Origin: Lactuca virosa
Lineage: Eukaryota > Streptophyta > Magnoliopsida > Asterales > Asteraceae
Assembly (NCBI GenBank): GCA_928212115.1
Contig: CAKMRJ010001112.1
Span: 405,263,965-405,327,964, forward strand
Direction of reading: 5' to 3'
DNA length: 64,000 nt
Below are positions 11,461 through 22,350 of the stretch, piece by piece (position 1 is the first letter of the stretch; every line of letters begins with the position of its first letter). The position numbers and the translations under genes were made by a program. The notes under the pieces are model-generated. The model was not told the DNA's origin and did not search any database. It was given only the letters and a program-made list of their open reading frames with translations.

Positions 11461-11618
11461 TTATAAACATGAGGTGCCACACTTAATATCCTTTGCTAAT
11501 TTGTTTTCTTTTTTTTAAAAGTGGGCCGTGAATGGGAAAGGATGGGTTCACGGCCCAAATGAGTTCACGGCCCAATTGGGTTCACGGCCCAATTAAGATG
11601 AGGAGATGGGTTCACGGT
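11461..11618 (-). promoter_or_regulatory. LTR core promoter with TTCACGGCCC repeats (gypsy LTR)
   Basis: On the minus strand a TATA-like GTTTATAA (11468-11461) is preceded by several copies of a CACGGCCC word; on the plus strand TTCACGGCCCAA occurs three times between 11547 and 11598, with an inverted GGGCCGTGAA at 11523-11532. This matches the palindrome-array-then-TATA arrangement of the other LTRs. Confidence 0.45.
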
Positions 11619-11860
11619 CCATCAAGGTTAAATAGAATGGTTTACTGTCCATTATGGCCCATGACAAATAAGTGAGTGATTTTAGGCCCAACTTGGCCCA
11701 ATTGCTATGGTTTGACGAATGTGGGCCCAACTAGAGCCCAAATGGGTTTCATTGGTCCAAAATCATCAAATAGAAGGTTTACTGGTCCATTAGGCCCAAT
11801 AAGAGGATCCTAATCCATATTAAATTTGAACCAGAATATTTTGGGTTTTCATCCCATAGT

Positions 11861-12849
11861 TAAGTATACGAGATGCATTGTATTAGATTTTTGAACTTCA
11901 CTCAGGAGTTTTGATTCAAATGGATGATTTTGATTGAGCATAGAGTATGATATCCACTTCAATTACAAGTATTAAAATAGTTGATGTTTACATGAGGACA
12001 AAATTTCTTAGCTAAAAAAAATGCTAGTTGTGACATAAGCTATGTTTTTTGCCAGAATTGAATCTTTGAATTTCAATTATGTCGGAATGGAATCACAAAT
12101 TCCGATTATGTGGGAATTAAATCTCGACATTTCCTCTATGATTTGTGTATTTTCCACAATTCCAATTCTATCTAAATGGAATCACGAATTCCAATTCTAT
12201 CTGAATGGAATCACGAATTCCAATTCTGTTAGAATGGAATATGGATATTTTCTCACTGATTATTCTTGGTGCAATTCACAACTCCGCATATTTTCCAAAG
12301 GATTTTAGTTTTTTATTTTTCATTTGCTAATACGTTATTGGATTCTAAACTACAATTGGATTTGTTTTCACAGAAGTTGATGCTTGAAGAACGGACTACA
12401 AAATTGAAAGTGATTATTAGCAACATTATTATTTTAGAATGTATTAGTGTTTTTTTAGATTTTGATGTTTTTTCCCGATTTGAAAGTTTTTTTAGTTTTA
12501 TTCTTTAACAATAAATATAATTATTAGCAATTGTTACTCGTATTCTATAAGAATTAATGTAATTTTTGTTTTTATTCTTCAATTGATGGTTCGAGAATTT
12601 GTTATTCTACAAGATGATTTTAAAGTCATGATCAAGAAATAGGTTCAATAATATTTTTATTTTTTTATGGTTCAAGAATATTTTTATTTTTGAATATACT
12701 CATAAACATATTTTGTCAGAATATCCGAATTAAAAGAATTATAATTCGTAAAATCGGATTTTTTAAATTAATAGAATCTATAATCCCTTAAAATATGCAA
12801 TTTTCTTTTATTAAATCTATATTAATTGACTAAAATACCATTGTAATTA
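11861..12849. other. AT-rich intergenic DNA with a short degenerate repeat
   Basis: No gene is seen. Between about 12157 and 12240 a 29-bp unit (AATTCCAATTCTATCTGAAT core) is repeated about three times, with weaker copies upstream from about 12060. Open frames here are short and low-complexity. Confidence 0.5.
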
Positions 12850-13029
12850 GAGAAATTAAATATCCTCCTACATTTTATTCCTAGTTATTTTCCTACCATA
12901 TCAAATGTTGACATGTGTCATATTTAATAACACATTTAATGAAATTGATAATATTTTAGTCCACTTGTCACTATTTAATATGGGTAGGAGGATAGTATGA
13001 ATAAAATGTAGGAGGATATTTAATTTTTC
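12850..13029. mobile_element. MITE (Mutator-type, 9-bp TSD)
   Basis: 180 bp. The terminal inverted repeats read GAGAAATTAAATATCCTCCT on the left and GAAAAATTAAATATCCTCCT on the reverse of the right end, and stay similar for about 50 bp. The 9-bp TTGTAATTA flanks both ends (12841-12849 and 13030-13038). It has no coding. Long TIRs and a 9-bp target duplication fit a MULE-derived MITE. Confidence 0.85.
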
Positions 13030-13155
13030 TTGTAATTAAATTAGATGGTATTATTCAATAATATGTATTAATCACTTTCTTAAAATAAGTGAAATGATTG
13101 GCCTACAATCATTCCTACATTAATACAATAATTAGTTATAATACAATAGCTTAAT

Positions 13156-13157
<2 letters not shown>

Positions 13158-13218
<61 letters not shown>
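13158..13218. repeat. (TA)n microsatellite, left of a TIR element
   Basis: About 60 bp of pure TA directly abutting the inverted-repeat element at 13219. Confidence 0.95.
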
Positions 13219-13220
<2 letters not shown>

Positions 13221-14304
13221 GACAATTCATATGAGAACAAACTTTAAAGTGAGAACATGAGAACAAATTTCAGCCCTTAGATTTTTTTAATTAACGATTA
13301 AGATGAATGAACCAGGTATTAGTTATATTCTATAATAATTTTAAGTATAAAAATATATTCCACACAGATTTATAGGCGTTTAAGGGTAATTATGTAAATG
13401 ACATTTGTGATAATGAAGGTAACTCTAGCAGAAGTCAAACGTACGTCGATAATCACTCCCACAAAAATCTCCCCAAATATTTTTCAATTCCGTTAGCAAG
13501 GATTGACAAAATCTTTAACGAATTTTCAATTTCGTTGATTTTGGTGAAGTCGATGTGTTGTTCATTGAGTCAGGTAATATAAAGGTTTTGTTTTATTTAT
13601 TTATTGAAGAATTCTAATTAGGGTTTATGAAAACAAGGTTTTCGTGAAAAAATTTTGTTGAAATTTCAAATATAAGTGAAGTTATCAGCCGATGAAGCTT
13701 ATTTTGAGTTTGAAATCTCAGGGTTTTGATTATATACAAATTCTGTAGCGAATGTATATATATATGCGAATGTTTTAATTTGGAAATTAGGGGTTCTGTA
13801 TTTTTTTTTATTTGAAGTTGCTGAGTAACAAGTATTTGACAGTGAATGCAAGAGTGCATGCAATTTTGAATATGAAGTTCTGGCGGTAAATAAAAATCAT
13901 GATACAATATTCTGTATTGAAGACGAATATATTTTGTTTTGAAGGTATGTGGTGAAATAACAAATCCATAAATGGAGTTATGAATTACAATTAATTGTTT
14001 ATAATGGAGAACAAGGTTGAATGGAAAACACGTTGAAGATGAAAATGGATACAGTATAACACAAGCTTGAAACGTGGAAATCATAAGATTGACTAGTTCC
14101 TAATTGGATTGTTTGTTATTATGGAAATTATAGAATATTAAATTTACCATAATTGTAGGAAATTAACATTGAATTATCATTAAATATAATGCGCACAGCC
14201 GAAAATGCCCCAAGTCACATAATTTTTTTAATTAATAAATTATATATATTGATTAGTTGATATTTGTTTTCATGTTCTCACTTTAAAATGTGTTCTCACA
14301 TGAA

Positions 14305-14309
<5 letters not shown>
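13219..14309. mobile_element. TIR element lodged between TA microsatellites
   Basis: The left end contains ATATGAGAACAAACTTTAAA then GTGAGAACATGAGAACAAAT; the reverse of the right end contains CATGTGAGAACACATTTTAA then AGTGAGAACATGAAAACAAA, so there are imperfect inverted repeats of about 45 bp. TA tracts lie on both sides. The interior is AT-rich; the 156-codon minus-strand frame inside (13614-14084) looks like chance. It resembles the microsatellite-targeting elements described as Micron in rice. Superfamily is not determined. Confidence 0.65.

Positions 14310-14350
<41 letters not shown>
14310..14350. repeat. (TA)n microsatellite, right of the TIR element
   Basis: A pure TA run ending in AAAAGAGAGAGAGAG. 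Together with 13158-13218 it suggests insertion into a pre-existing TA tract. Confidence 0.9.
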
Positions 14351-14354
<4 letters not shown>

Positions 14355-14584
14355 GAGAGAGAGACAATAACAATACATTATCTAATATTAAGGTTTCTTG
14401 ACTTTCTTCCAATTCACAACATACCACGATACGATAATGAATTGGTCATATATTTTTGTACATGTCGTATTCTTTTTTTGTAATGTTAGAATTGTCATAT
14501 TTTATATTTGGAAGTTTGTTGGATTTGTCGTTTTTTTATATTTGTAAGTTTATAAATATACCACGATACGATACTGATATGTCG

Positions 14585-14785
14585 TATTCTTTTTTCCGCT
14601 CCCGTTTGATCCCGATCACATCCCTAGAAATAACTGTTGGAAAGGGTAAACTGATATTTTCAGGGGCCACAGGCGTAATTTCTCCAAACCTTAGGGATGC
14701 CCCTATGAATTTTTCAAATGGTTGACCAAACTTACGAAATGGGCCAAATCCCCAAACCATAGGGACCATTTACGCAATTTACTCT
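14585..14785 (-). mobile_element. Short transposon-end-like fragment
   Basis: The minus strand begins with a phrase of the type AAATGGTCCCTATGGTTTGG, similar in style to the MULE end at 59896 (AAATGGTCCCTGTGG). No matching inverted copy was found nearby, so this is a single end or solo fragment. Low certainty. Confidence 0.3.
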
Positions 14786-15019
14786 AATTGAGATTTGAGA
14801 ACAGAAATATCAGTGTGCACACAGCACAGCATAGTACACGGGTGATTCGTCGATAACTTGATAAATATTCTTGTCCACTCGCGTCTTTTTCCTTTCTTTC
14901 TTTAATTTCTTATTATTTTTTCTTTTTGCATCATACGAAAACATGATGAAACTTCCCAGAAGCAACCATTTGTCCACGTTTCATAGCTCAATCAAGACTT
15001 ACAAGGCGTAAACAACTCC

Positions 15020-15027
15020 TTATAAAT
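15020..15027 (+). promoter_or_regulatory. Probable TATA box of the small DUF1685-like gene
   Basis: TTATAAAT lies 49-56 bp before the ATG at 15076, in otherwise unrepetitive sequence with CT-rich DNA upstream. Position suits a short 5' UTR. Confidence 0.45.
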
Positions 15028-15075
15028 CACATACCATGGATAACACGTAGCACCACATCATATCCCACCATCAAA

Positions 15076-15321
15076 ATGTCAAGCGAAGAATACATCTACA
15101 AACTCTTAGATTCATACTGGTACAAACACCAGATTCTTACACCAAATCGACCATCAATTCGGATTCCCGATTCCTATAAGGAAGAATATGGATCAACGCC
15201 TTCGCCCAAGACACCTAAAGATGAGATCATGGCGTTGACGACGGGTAATTGTAAAAATGATGTGGAGATGAAAGGTCTACTTAGATTCTGGGCTCATTCG
15301 GTTGCTTCAACTTCGACATAA
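15076..15321 (+). CDS. Small protein with DUF1685-type N and C termini
   Basis: An intronless 81-residue ORF. The N terminus LLDSYWYKHQIL and the C terminus LLRFWAHSVAS closely match the ends of the DUF1685 protein at 51048-51734 (LFDSYWFAHQIF and QLRFWAHSVAS), while the central DUF1685 core (KGFMDLGFVF to RPYLSEAWDD there) is absent. The middle is short, Pro/Ser/Lys-rich and unrelated. It has a plausible TATA box and ATG context, and no stops or frameshifts, so it may be a real microprotein; a decayed, internally deleted duplicate is the alternative. Function unknown. It lies on the same strand as its larger relative, about 36 kb away across the retrotransposon stack. Confidence 0.65.
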   Translation: MSSEEYIYKLLDSYWYKHQILTPNRPSIRIPDSYKEEYGSTPSPKTPKDEIMALTTGNCKNDVEMKGLLRFWAHSVASTST

Positions 15322-15645
15322 ATGTTTAGCTCCCTCTTTTTCATCGATTTTTTAGTGTGAAAAGTAGGAATTACCACTTGATCTGAATACTACTGAATCA
15401 AGGAATAATTAGTATAGCTTATATGATATATATGTGTGTAAGCTTACATGTATGCATGTGTTTGGAGACTGAACAAGTGCTCCATTTGTTTCGGTTAAAA
15501 GTTGTAAATCTGCCGGATTTAAACAATCTTATATATTAGCACCAAGTGTACTCGAGTGTATGGATTTTAGTGTCTTTTGGATCCTGAATGCATAGAATTT
15601 TCTCAGAATTATTCGTGCAGTGAACAGTGATCCGATGGAAGACCA
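15322..15645 (+). other. Likely 3' UTR and intergenic DNA
   Basis: AT-rich sequence after the small gene; no ORF or repeat is evident up to the SINE target duplication at 15646. Confidence 0.4.
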
Positions 15646-15652
15646 CATTAAT

Positions 15653-15766
15653 CTTTTTTTTTTAGACTAGCGAGTACTGAGTACTATATGCCTCAGATGA
15701 GATTGAACCCAAGACATCCTTGTTATAAATACTTTGTTAGTCAAGTGGACTAGCCACAAACTTGTT
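15653..15766 (-). mobile_element. tRNA-derived SINE
   Basis: On the minus strand it starts with an A-box-like TAGTCCACTTGACTAAC and a B-box-like GGGTTCAATCTC, as in tRNA promoters, and ends in a run of about ten A. The 7-bp CATTAAT flanks both sides (15646-15652 and 15767-15773), as expected for target-primed insertion. About 114 bp. Confidence 0.7.
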
Positions 15767-15773
15767 CATTAAT

Positions 15774-16325
15774 TTATATGATCAAGAGAGCTTACGCTAA
15801 TTTTATGGCGTTCTCTTCTATACTATCATGGTCTCATTTTTGGTTTTGAATAAGGATTTTCTAAATGTCAAACTCTAGATTTTACCTTTGATTTGATCCA
15901 CTGCCATGCCATGATTAATTTAGAATGTATTATTCTTGGGTCTTCTTATTGATTATATATGGTGGATCGTATTTAGTGAAGTAAGTTTTCTCTGTTGGGT
16001 TTTTGGAAGTTCAGTTTTGTAACTTCTTTTTCAATCTCCCTAAAACTTAAAACTCTATTATTGTTTACATGAAATAGTATACTTTTAGATTGATTGTGTG
16101 TGGCTATGACTACTTAGACTTAGAATCAACTCTGTTCACATTCAGTTCACATAATCGCATTCCATTATTTTTTTCAAACTAATAAAACTGGAACACTTAT
16201 TCTGGTAACATGTTATAAGTTTATGTTGATTCTATGGTCGTCTTCCTTCTTATCTTCTTTATTATGTATGAATCTGAAGAATATCTTTCCAACGAGTCCA
16301 CCATCTTCAATGTTTCCGGTCCTTA
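15774..16325. other. Intergenic, nothing recognised
   Basis: AT-rich DNA with no supported ORF, repeat or regulatory site visible to me. Confidence 0.5.
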
Positions 16326-17362
16326 TTTTTTTGGTAAAGGAAGGCGGCACATCCATTAAATATTATTAATAAAAAAGAATAAATACAATAGCAGGCTGGG
16401 CACTTCACTTCCCGCCTATAGAAAAGAAAAAGGGCCTTAGGATAGCCCTAGGGACCAAAATAACCTAATAGACTAAAACCAACTAAAAGGGGAAAGAACA
16501 TGCTCTAAACTCCAATACAAAGCAAAACCAACCACAAAGCCAAAAATAAGAAACAATCATTGGACAAAAAGTCAAGGCGGGTGTTGAGTGACCATATCTT
16601 CATGAGTGACCATATCTTCATTCTTCAGTGGAAGCCTCCAAAGGATTTTTGTTTTAGAAACATTTGGGGAGGCCTTAAGAGTGAAGCTCATGAGTCTCCA
16701 ACGAATTTCATCAGTAATAGTCTTGACTATAGTTTAATAGGGTCTTTTTTTATTCTTGAAGATCTTATTGTTTCTTTCAATCCAAATATGGTAGACAGTA
16801 CCTGCAAGAACTAAACGGCAAATAACATACCAAATGGACTTACCTCTAGTAGCCTGCTTGAGAAGCTCGGTGATGTCAAGAACATTGCTGAGATCTAGCA
16901 AGGTTGTTATCGCATGCGAAATCTGAGATGGATATGAACACTCAAAGAATAGGTAGTTGAGAGAGTCAGGGCAAGGATGGAAAAAGTTGCAAGACAGGTT
17001 TTGGTTGCCCCCCCCCCCCCCCAGTTACAGATTCTATCATGAGTTTTGAGACAGTCTTTAAGGGCAACCCATAAGATGAAGGCATGACGAGGGTGTTTTG
17101 AGATAACCACCTAAGGTGGTGCCAGTCAACATTTGACTCCTCCAGCCGAAGGCTAAAGCAAGCTTCACGAATAGAAAGAGGAATAAGAAAACACGCTTTG
17201 TTTCGCCAGAAGATTATCAGGGGTAGAATAGGATATAGAGGGTGGGGTGTGGTTGCTAAGAGAACCAATAGACTCACTTAAAAGATGAGGACAAACGCAA
17301 TTACCACCATAGCAATGTCACTTACAGTAGCATCACGGAAGAAACTCGCTCAGTGAACACCA
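16326..17362 (-). pseudogene. LINE retrotransposon 3' end, 5'-truncated
   Basis: On the minus strand the frames carry pieces of a plant LINE reverse-transcriptase zinc-binding domain (zf-RVT): VDWHHLRWLSQNT, then in another frame KHPRHAFILWVALKDCLKTH and DRICNW, then ECSYPSQI, and a C-terminal tail with GKSIWYVICRLVLAGTVYHI, WIERNNKIF, ITDEIRWRLMSF. A short A-run closes the 3' end (plus 16326-16332). Several frameshifts and stops are present, one at a 15-base homopolymer. The endonuclease and RT are missing. Confidence 0.75.
17008..17022. repeat. C15 homopolymer
   Basis: Fifteen consecutive C on the plus strand (G15 on the sense strand of the LINE), in place of the zinc-finger Cys region. 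Unusually long for a GC homopolymer and prone to sequencing error. Confidence 0.95.
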
Positions 17363-17373
17363 CGAGGGGTAAT

Positions 17374-18930
17374 TGTGACATCCCTATTTTCACGACCTGA
17401 AAAAAACTTTTTCTTTATGCTTAATTAATTCATAGTATTCTTTCATTGCGAAATTTGTTTCCAAAACATTATTTTAATGTAAGATAAAATCAATATCAAA
17501 TCATTTCCGAAGAAATGGTTTTCATTAATATATAAAACTTAAGATGCGATAATTGATACAAAACATAAGCATAAACTTGTCTTAACATGCCATACAACAT
17601 CTTATTATACTAATGACCTACATCTCATCGAATCTCTCATTAGATCCAAACATCACTATCCATGTAACTCTGTACCACTACCTGTCATACAAAGAAACTA
17701 AGTGACCCAAACTTGGAAGTCTGGTGAGCACATAGGGTTTTCAACCCACAACAATTAAATCTTTTTATTTATTTATTTTTACATCAAATAATTAACCTGA
17801 TTATTGATTCCCGTTATTCTCACTTTCTGATCCTAAAATACTAATCTCAAGGGACCTATCCTAAGGATCATTGTAGGGATGAGCTTTAGAACCAGACCGA
17901 TTCGGAACCGGAACCGGTTTTCCTATATTATAAGAACCGAGAACTGGATCGCCGGTTCTAGCGTCGGTTCCGGTCCCGGTCCCGGTTTTTCGGTTATTTT
18001 TCAAACTAGAACCGGTTGAAATATTGTAGATGATATGTTATCTTCCGAAGCTTGTAAATAATTCAATATTTAACCAAATTATGACTTTTTACATTCTAAT
18101 TTGAAGTACAAACACTAAATTACATGATGAAAAAAGAATCAAGTATTCCAAAAAAAAACTTCTTGAACTAGAAAATACGCAGCATTGATATGCTGTCTTC
18201 TGAGGTCTATAACTGATTCAATATCTAACAAAAATATGTGTTTTATAGTCTAAAATGAAGTACAAACAGCAAATTACATGATGGAAAAAAAATTAAGTAA
18301 TTCTGATCTCATATTAATGATTTATGCACATTTAAAAAAAATGGGACAGATTCACAAAAAACAAAAAAAAAATGTTTAAATAGAGAAAACGCAGCATCGA
18401 TATTCTTTCTTTCGGGGCATGTGTCTGATTCAATATCTAACCAAAACATATGTTTGTACAATCGAAGTTGAATTACAAACTCCAAATTACATGTTGGAAA
18501 AAAATCAAATAATTCTGATTTCATATGAGTGGGTTATGTACATTTTAAAAAACAGGAAAATTGTCAAACCGGTTCCAGTTTTTAGAACCGGGACCGGCTT
18601 TCATAAATGGAGAACCGGTAACCGGACATTGTTACTAATTCCGGTTCTGATCTGGTTCCGGTTCCGGTAGTCCTAATGCTCATCCCTAGATCATTGTATG
18701 CAACGAGTATACATTACTACTTCGGGGATTCCATAGCAATTCATGTCAATAAGGTAACCATTAGGGATAGAGTACATCGAATGAACATATGGTTCATTAA
18801 CACCTACAGGTTGCGATCTTGTCAGTGTTCCACTGAACTATCTAGAATAATATGTGGTCGTCATCAATACTCTGCTAGACGACTAGTTCATGAGTACAAT
18901 AGTAGCATAAGGTCATGGCCTCTCATCATC
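17374..18930 (-). mobile_element. Family-B LTR fragment, reverse, with hAT insertion
   Basis: It starts on the plus strand with TGTGACATCCCTATTTTCAC, the reverse of the family-B LTR end, and matches the reverse complement of the 3' part of the LTR at 44973-46520 (AACCCTATGTRCTCACC region, then the CCACTGAAC and TCTGCTAGACGAC region). A hAT-like element splits it at 17874-18688. It is cut at 18930 by the family-C LTR. There is no primer site or interior, so it is a solo or truncated LTR. Confidence 0.75.
17874..18688. mobile_element. hAT-like non-autonomous element, 8-bp TSD
   Basis: 815 bp. Ends TAGGGATGAGC and GCTCATCCCTA, with a perfect 8-bp duplication GATCATTG on both sides (17866-17873 and 18689-18696). 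Both subterminal regions are packed with AACCGG/CCGGTT motifs. The core holds about three diverged copies of a unit of roughly 130 bp (GATTCAATATCTAAC core). No transposase. The 8-bp duplication and subterminal motif clusters fit hAT. Confidence 0.9.
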
Positions 18931-19111
18931 TGTAACGTCCCAAAAATTATGAGGTGAAAATTTCATTTTTTTATTTCAACCATAAACACCCTTTGGTCAT
19001 TTTAATCATTCAAAAGTATATCAGAGTACAATTCCCAAAATCATAAAGTGCGGAAACATGGGTCGATGCACTGCGATTAATTCGGGCCCTTCCCTCGCAA
19101 ACCGGGAGTAC

Positions 19112-19463
19112 CTAAAAAACATTTTAAACATAAGCAGTAAGCACGAAGCTTAGTGAGTTCCCCAAAACACTGTATATCATACATATCTGACAGCTCAAGG
19201 CTGTGTCAGGTCTATTTCATCCCCAATTCTATTTCAACTCATGCGTCGGCCCAAGGCCATACCGGGTCTATTTCACCCCCGAGTTTATTTCAACTCATAT
19301 GTCAACACAAGGCTGTACCGGGTCCATATCACCCCCGTGTCTATTTCACCCCACATACATATAGCAAACAGGCACACAAGAATATAACACATACAATAGA
19401 AGTCACAAAGACTATAAGCACATAACATATCCTAGTGTCCTACATTATAGTGAGCAAACTCAC
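19112..19463 (-). other. Predicted LTR leader intron (family C)
   Basis: Minus strand: donor-like CTGAG/GTGAGTTTGC (from 19463) and acceptor-like AATGTTTTTTAG/GTACTCC (last base 19112). Arms GTGAGTT (19463-19457) and AACTCAC (19159-19153) are complementary over 7 bases, the latter in GGGGAACTCACTAAGC as in families A and D. Between them, about 19185-19345 holds a diverged tandem repeat (AAGGCTGTACCGGGTC core). Confidence 0.4.
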
Positions 19464-20490
19464 CTCAGTCTGCTGACAGTCAAACAAATGATCGGGCTGC
19501 TGAACCGGAAAAATCCATGCGCTAGTCAATCAAATAAAGATCTTAATTAATAATCGAGCCATAAACCTTAACTAGGAATCTAGTTCATTTGTCCAATTCC
19601 CAGGGTGAAAGACCATTTTACCATTTCCTTACTTGGCCCAAAACCAAGGCTTAACCCAATGGCTCCAAAAGCCCACAATGGCCTATATTCCTAAATGACA
19701 CCCAAAGCCCATTATGGGCCCAATTCAGGAAGACCTAAAGCCTAACAATGGCCCAAAGTCAGCAAGACTTGTAGCCCAACAAGGCCCAAAATCCTAATAG
19801 TCCAAAAATGGCCCAAACTCAAAAGTCAACAAAAGTCAATGGCCGCTGAATACGTCCGCCGTATGCCATCTTTGGCGAGTACGCGCGGCGTACGAGCTGG
19901 ATACGCCCAGCGTATTCCACAGCCAACTCATATCACCATTAAGTGCTTAATAAGTTAAGCCACTATGTCCAATTCTCATATCTGATCCTAAATGATGTCT
20001 TAACACGTAAAGTTGGCAACTTACTCCTTTCCATGGCTTAATGGGACCCAATACTCAATAAAATCCATAATAATAACCTTACTCATGCATGGTCCACTAT
20101 AACTCATCAATATTGCATTTTTATGAACAAGGGACCTCAAAAATGCTAAGATCTATCATCCTTATCTTCTGGAGTAGCTCATACTCTCATGAAAGACTTG
20201 AAGGACCATAAAAAGCACAAAATCAAGCCCTAACTATATCTAGCAAAATGAACCATCAAGTTAAGAGCTTTATACCTCAAATAGCTTTCCAAGTTGATGA
20301 TGATTTTGGATCCACAAGCTCTAGCCACACCAATGCAACTTCCAAGATTTCCTCTTCCTTCAAAATACCTAAAAACACCCTAAAAGTTCACTTCTAATCT
20401 CAAAACACTCAAATGGAAATTAGGGTTTCGTTCTTAGGGTTTGGAGAGGTGGAGGCTGGTCATAAGAGAGTCTAGAAGCAACTTAAGGTG

Positions 20491-20622
20491 TTTAAATAGG
20501 ACACAAACCCTAAAAATTAGGGTTTTCCCCAGCCGACCGTACGCCCCGTGTACGTGGCCGCCTCCGGGACCAAACGAACGAGCCAGTATGCCCAGCGTAC
20601 TCATAGAGTACGCCCCGCGTAC
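20491..20622 (-). promoter_or_regulatory. Family-C LTR promoter: palindrome array and TATA
   Basis: On the minus strand three GTACGC...GCGTAC-type palindromes (20622-20606, 20601-20587, 20553-20539) precede a TATTTAAA box (20498-20491). The palindromes are imperfect copies of the same word found before the family-B TATA box. Confidence 0.5.
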
Positions 20623-20985
20623 TCGGCTTAGTCCAAAATCCTCGCAACTTCAAACGGTCATAACTTCTTTGTTCCAACTTCGATTTCAACGTTCTTTATA
20701 TCCACGGAAAGGTAATGAGAAGCTCTACAATCCTATCAACTCTCCTTTTCCTTGAAACTTTCTGAACTTAAATCCAAAATTGAAGAAAAGCCTATACCAT
20801 CACTTTACCGTTATACCCTTGGGCTCCAAAACACAAATTGAACACTTGGTACCCACAACCTACATTATTCACCACCAAATGGGTCTAAACCTCTCATTAC
20901 TAATGCCCGAATCCTCATGATACTTGTTCCTTGGGTCACGACCATGAATTTTGAAACGACCCGAGATACGGTGTTACAACTCTCC

Positions 20986-22310
20986 TGTAACGCCCGCAGA
21001 TTCGGGTTGGTCAATTTAGAGACAGTAATCGTTAACAATGAATTTTTGATAGAAGATTATTTAGAATAAATAATATTAACCAAGTTATAGTATATGTCAC
21101 AAATATTCCATACATATAAAGAACGCTAAAATCCGACTTATAACAAAAAAGTTATGACCCGTCGAAGTTTTGCGGCAAAACCGGCACGACGCTGTGTATC
21201 GTAAAAAGTGAGTTGGCGACAAAATACTTTTTAGCCTTATCAATCTAAATGAAAGTCGTAGCAGACGTTAAACCGAAATCGTGCATATAGAGAACGTCAA
21301 AATCTGACTTCGTTAGAGGAAGTTATTAATTTTCTAAGATTTGGCATAGCAGTATGCAGCCCGGAAATTGAGTTTTAGATCGATCGATTTTTAGCCGACA
21401 CAATCTAAACGAGAATTGAAGATCTCGTTAATGGGATTAGGATCTGAGGGTGACACGTGGCCGAATCAGGACCCTCCCTTTCTCTCCACGACTTCGCATA
21501 GGACTCCGACACTGCCCCTCATACACCCAGTGTAGAGCTTCAGGCGCCCCACGTACTGAGTACGCCCAGCGTACTCTGTAGCTACGCCCAGCGTACTCCG
21601 AGGATCCAACCTATAAATAGAGGCGAGGATCACCCCAAAAACTCACACCTTTCCCATTCTTTCTCTCTCAAATACTCTTCTTAGTCTCTCTCATTCCCTA
21701 GTACTTCCCAAGTGCTAGAGGAAAGTCCCAGAGCGCCAGAAGACTCCGAGAAGAAGAGCTTTCGGCTCAGAAGTTCTGCCCCCGCAGATCCCAGCTCCTA
21801 CCTAAACCCCTTGTAAATGAGTTATGTTTACCCAACTTTAGGTATAGCTTATGTTTAAGTTCATTATCGTTATTATGAACCTATAAAAAATATATGTGCT
21901 AAGTATTATAAATTATACAAAGTGTTATTATAATACATTTTAACTGCTTGCGGTACGGGGAATCTGGTTTGAAGGGCCGCATAGGGTTGTTGGATTTCAG
22001 AACAGCTTAAATGCAAAAAAGGTCCTGCCCTCCGGTGTTTCATGCCTGGCCCCTGTCTTTACATAGTAGTTGAAAAGTATCATTTAACACTTATAAAACA
22101 ATATCGCTCATAAATCTAGGCTAATAATTAGTCGCAATAAATATTAGACAAAAATCTAGTGATAATGATACTAGGTTTCGTCGAAGGAAAATAAAATTGT
22201 TAGAAACGAAGCGTTGCCCGAGTTTGGAGTCATCACTTTAACAAGTGAGTGTATAGTTACTTTCATCTTACACATAGATATGAAGTATTTAATATAAATT
22301 ATGTGATATG
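20986..22310 (+). repeat. Family-B LTR, 5' partial copy
   Basis: It begins at the TSD and runs to ATTATGTGATATG, where a second family-B LTR starts. It lacks the segment between two GTTAAT words that is present in the 30188 copy (about 250 bp), which looks like a short-repeat-mediated deletion. It contains palindromes, TATA and a donor-like arm GTGAGTGTATAG (22245-22256); the partner arm is lost. Confidence 0.8.
21558..21619 (+). promoter_or_regulatory. Family-B LTR promoter: TACGC-CCA-GCGTA palindromes and TATA
   Basis: GAGTACGCCCAGCGTACTC (21558-21576) and TACGCCCAGCGTA (21583-21595) are followed 17 bases later by TATAAATA (21612-21619). The downstream sequence is CT-rich, as in plant leaders. 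Confidence 0.55.
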
Positions 22311-22350
22311 TGTAACGCGCACAGATTTGAGCTAGTCAATTTAGAAACAA

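Larger units (their letters stand above)
4999..11860 (-). mobile_element. Degenerate Ty3/gypsy retrotransposon, reverse strand
   Basis: Read on the minus strand: a long 5' LTR (about 11860 to 9122), a tRNA-iMet primer site (9118-9107), an extra ORF (8690-8094), gag (7736 to about 6700), zinc knuckle and protease (6780-6046), reverse transcriptase (6009-5208) and the start of RNase H (to 4999). There the copia-like element interrupts it; RNase H, integrase and 3' LTR are not found beyond. Frameshifts and stops in every gene show it is dead. The right edge of the LTR is worn and is placed only approximately. Confidence 0.8.
9122..11860 (-). repeat. 5' LTR of the reverse gypsy element
   Basis: About 2.7 kb. 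The 3' end (plus 9122) resembles the family-E ends GGGGTGTGACA, with the last CA changed to CT. It contains TATA (11461-11468, minus), TTCACGGCCC repeats upstream of it, the donor-like CAAA/GTGAGTTCAT arm (plus 11140-11150), a low-GC region with many copies of a short GGCCCA/AAATG-type word (about 10370-10760), and the partner arm (9414-9424) before TATTCTCAG. The 5' boundary near 11860 is a guess from a degenerate TTTTGGGTT; beyond it LTR similarity disappears. Confidence 0.65.
18931..20978 (-). repeat. Family-C LTR (3' LTR of a reverse element)
   Basis: 2048 bp, TGTAACGTCCC to GTGTTACA on the plus strand. On the minus strand the LTR starts at 20978, directly after a polypurine tract that now lies in two pieces: AGT at 20979-20981 and GTGGGGGAGA at 48889-48898. 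The family-B element at 20986-48888 inserted in that tract (TSD TCTCC). It carries GTACGCCC...GTAC palindromes, TATA (20491-20498), a second palindrome set (about 19857-19920), donor/acceptor-like arms and a tandem array. Confidence 0.85.

Noticed and set aside
13614..14084. 156-codon minus-strand ORF
   Set aside because: Low-complexity, AT-driven composition inside a TIR element; no motif. Likely chance.
15653..15766. Possible tRNA gene
   Set aside because: A and B boxes are present but no cloverleaf can be folded, and the A-tail plus target duplication identify a SINE.
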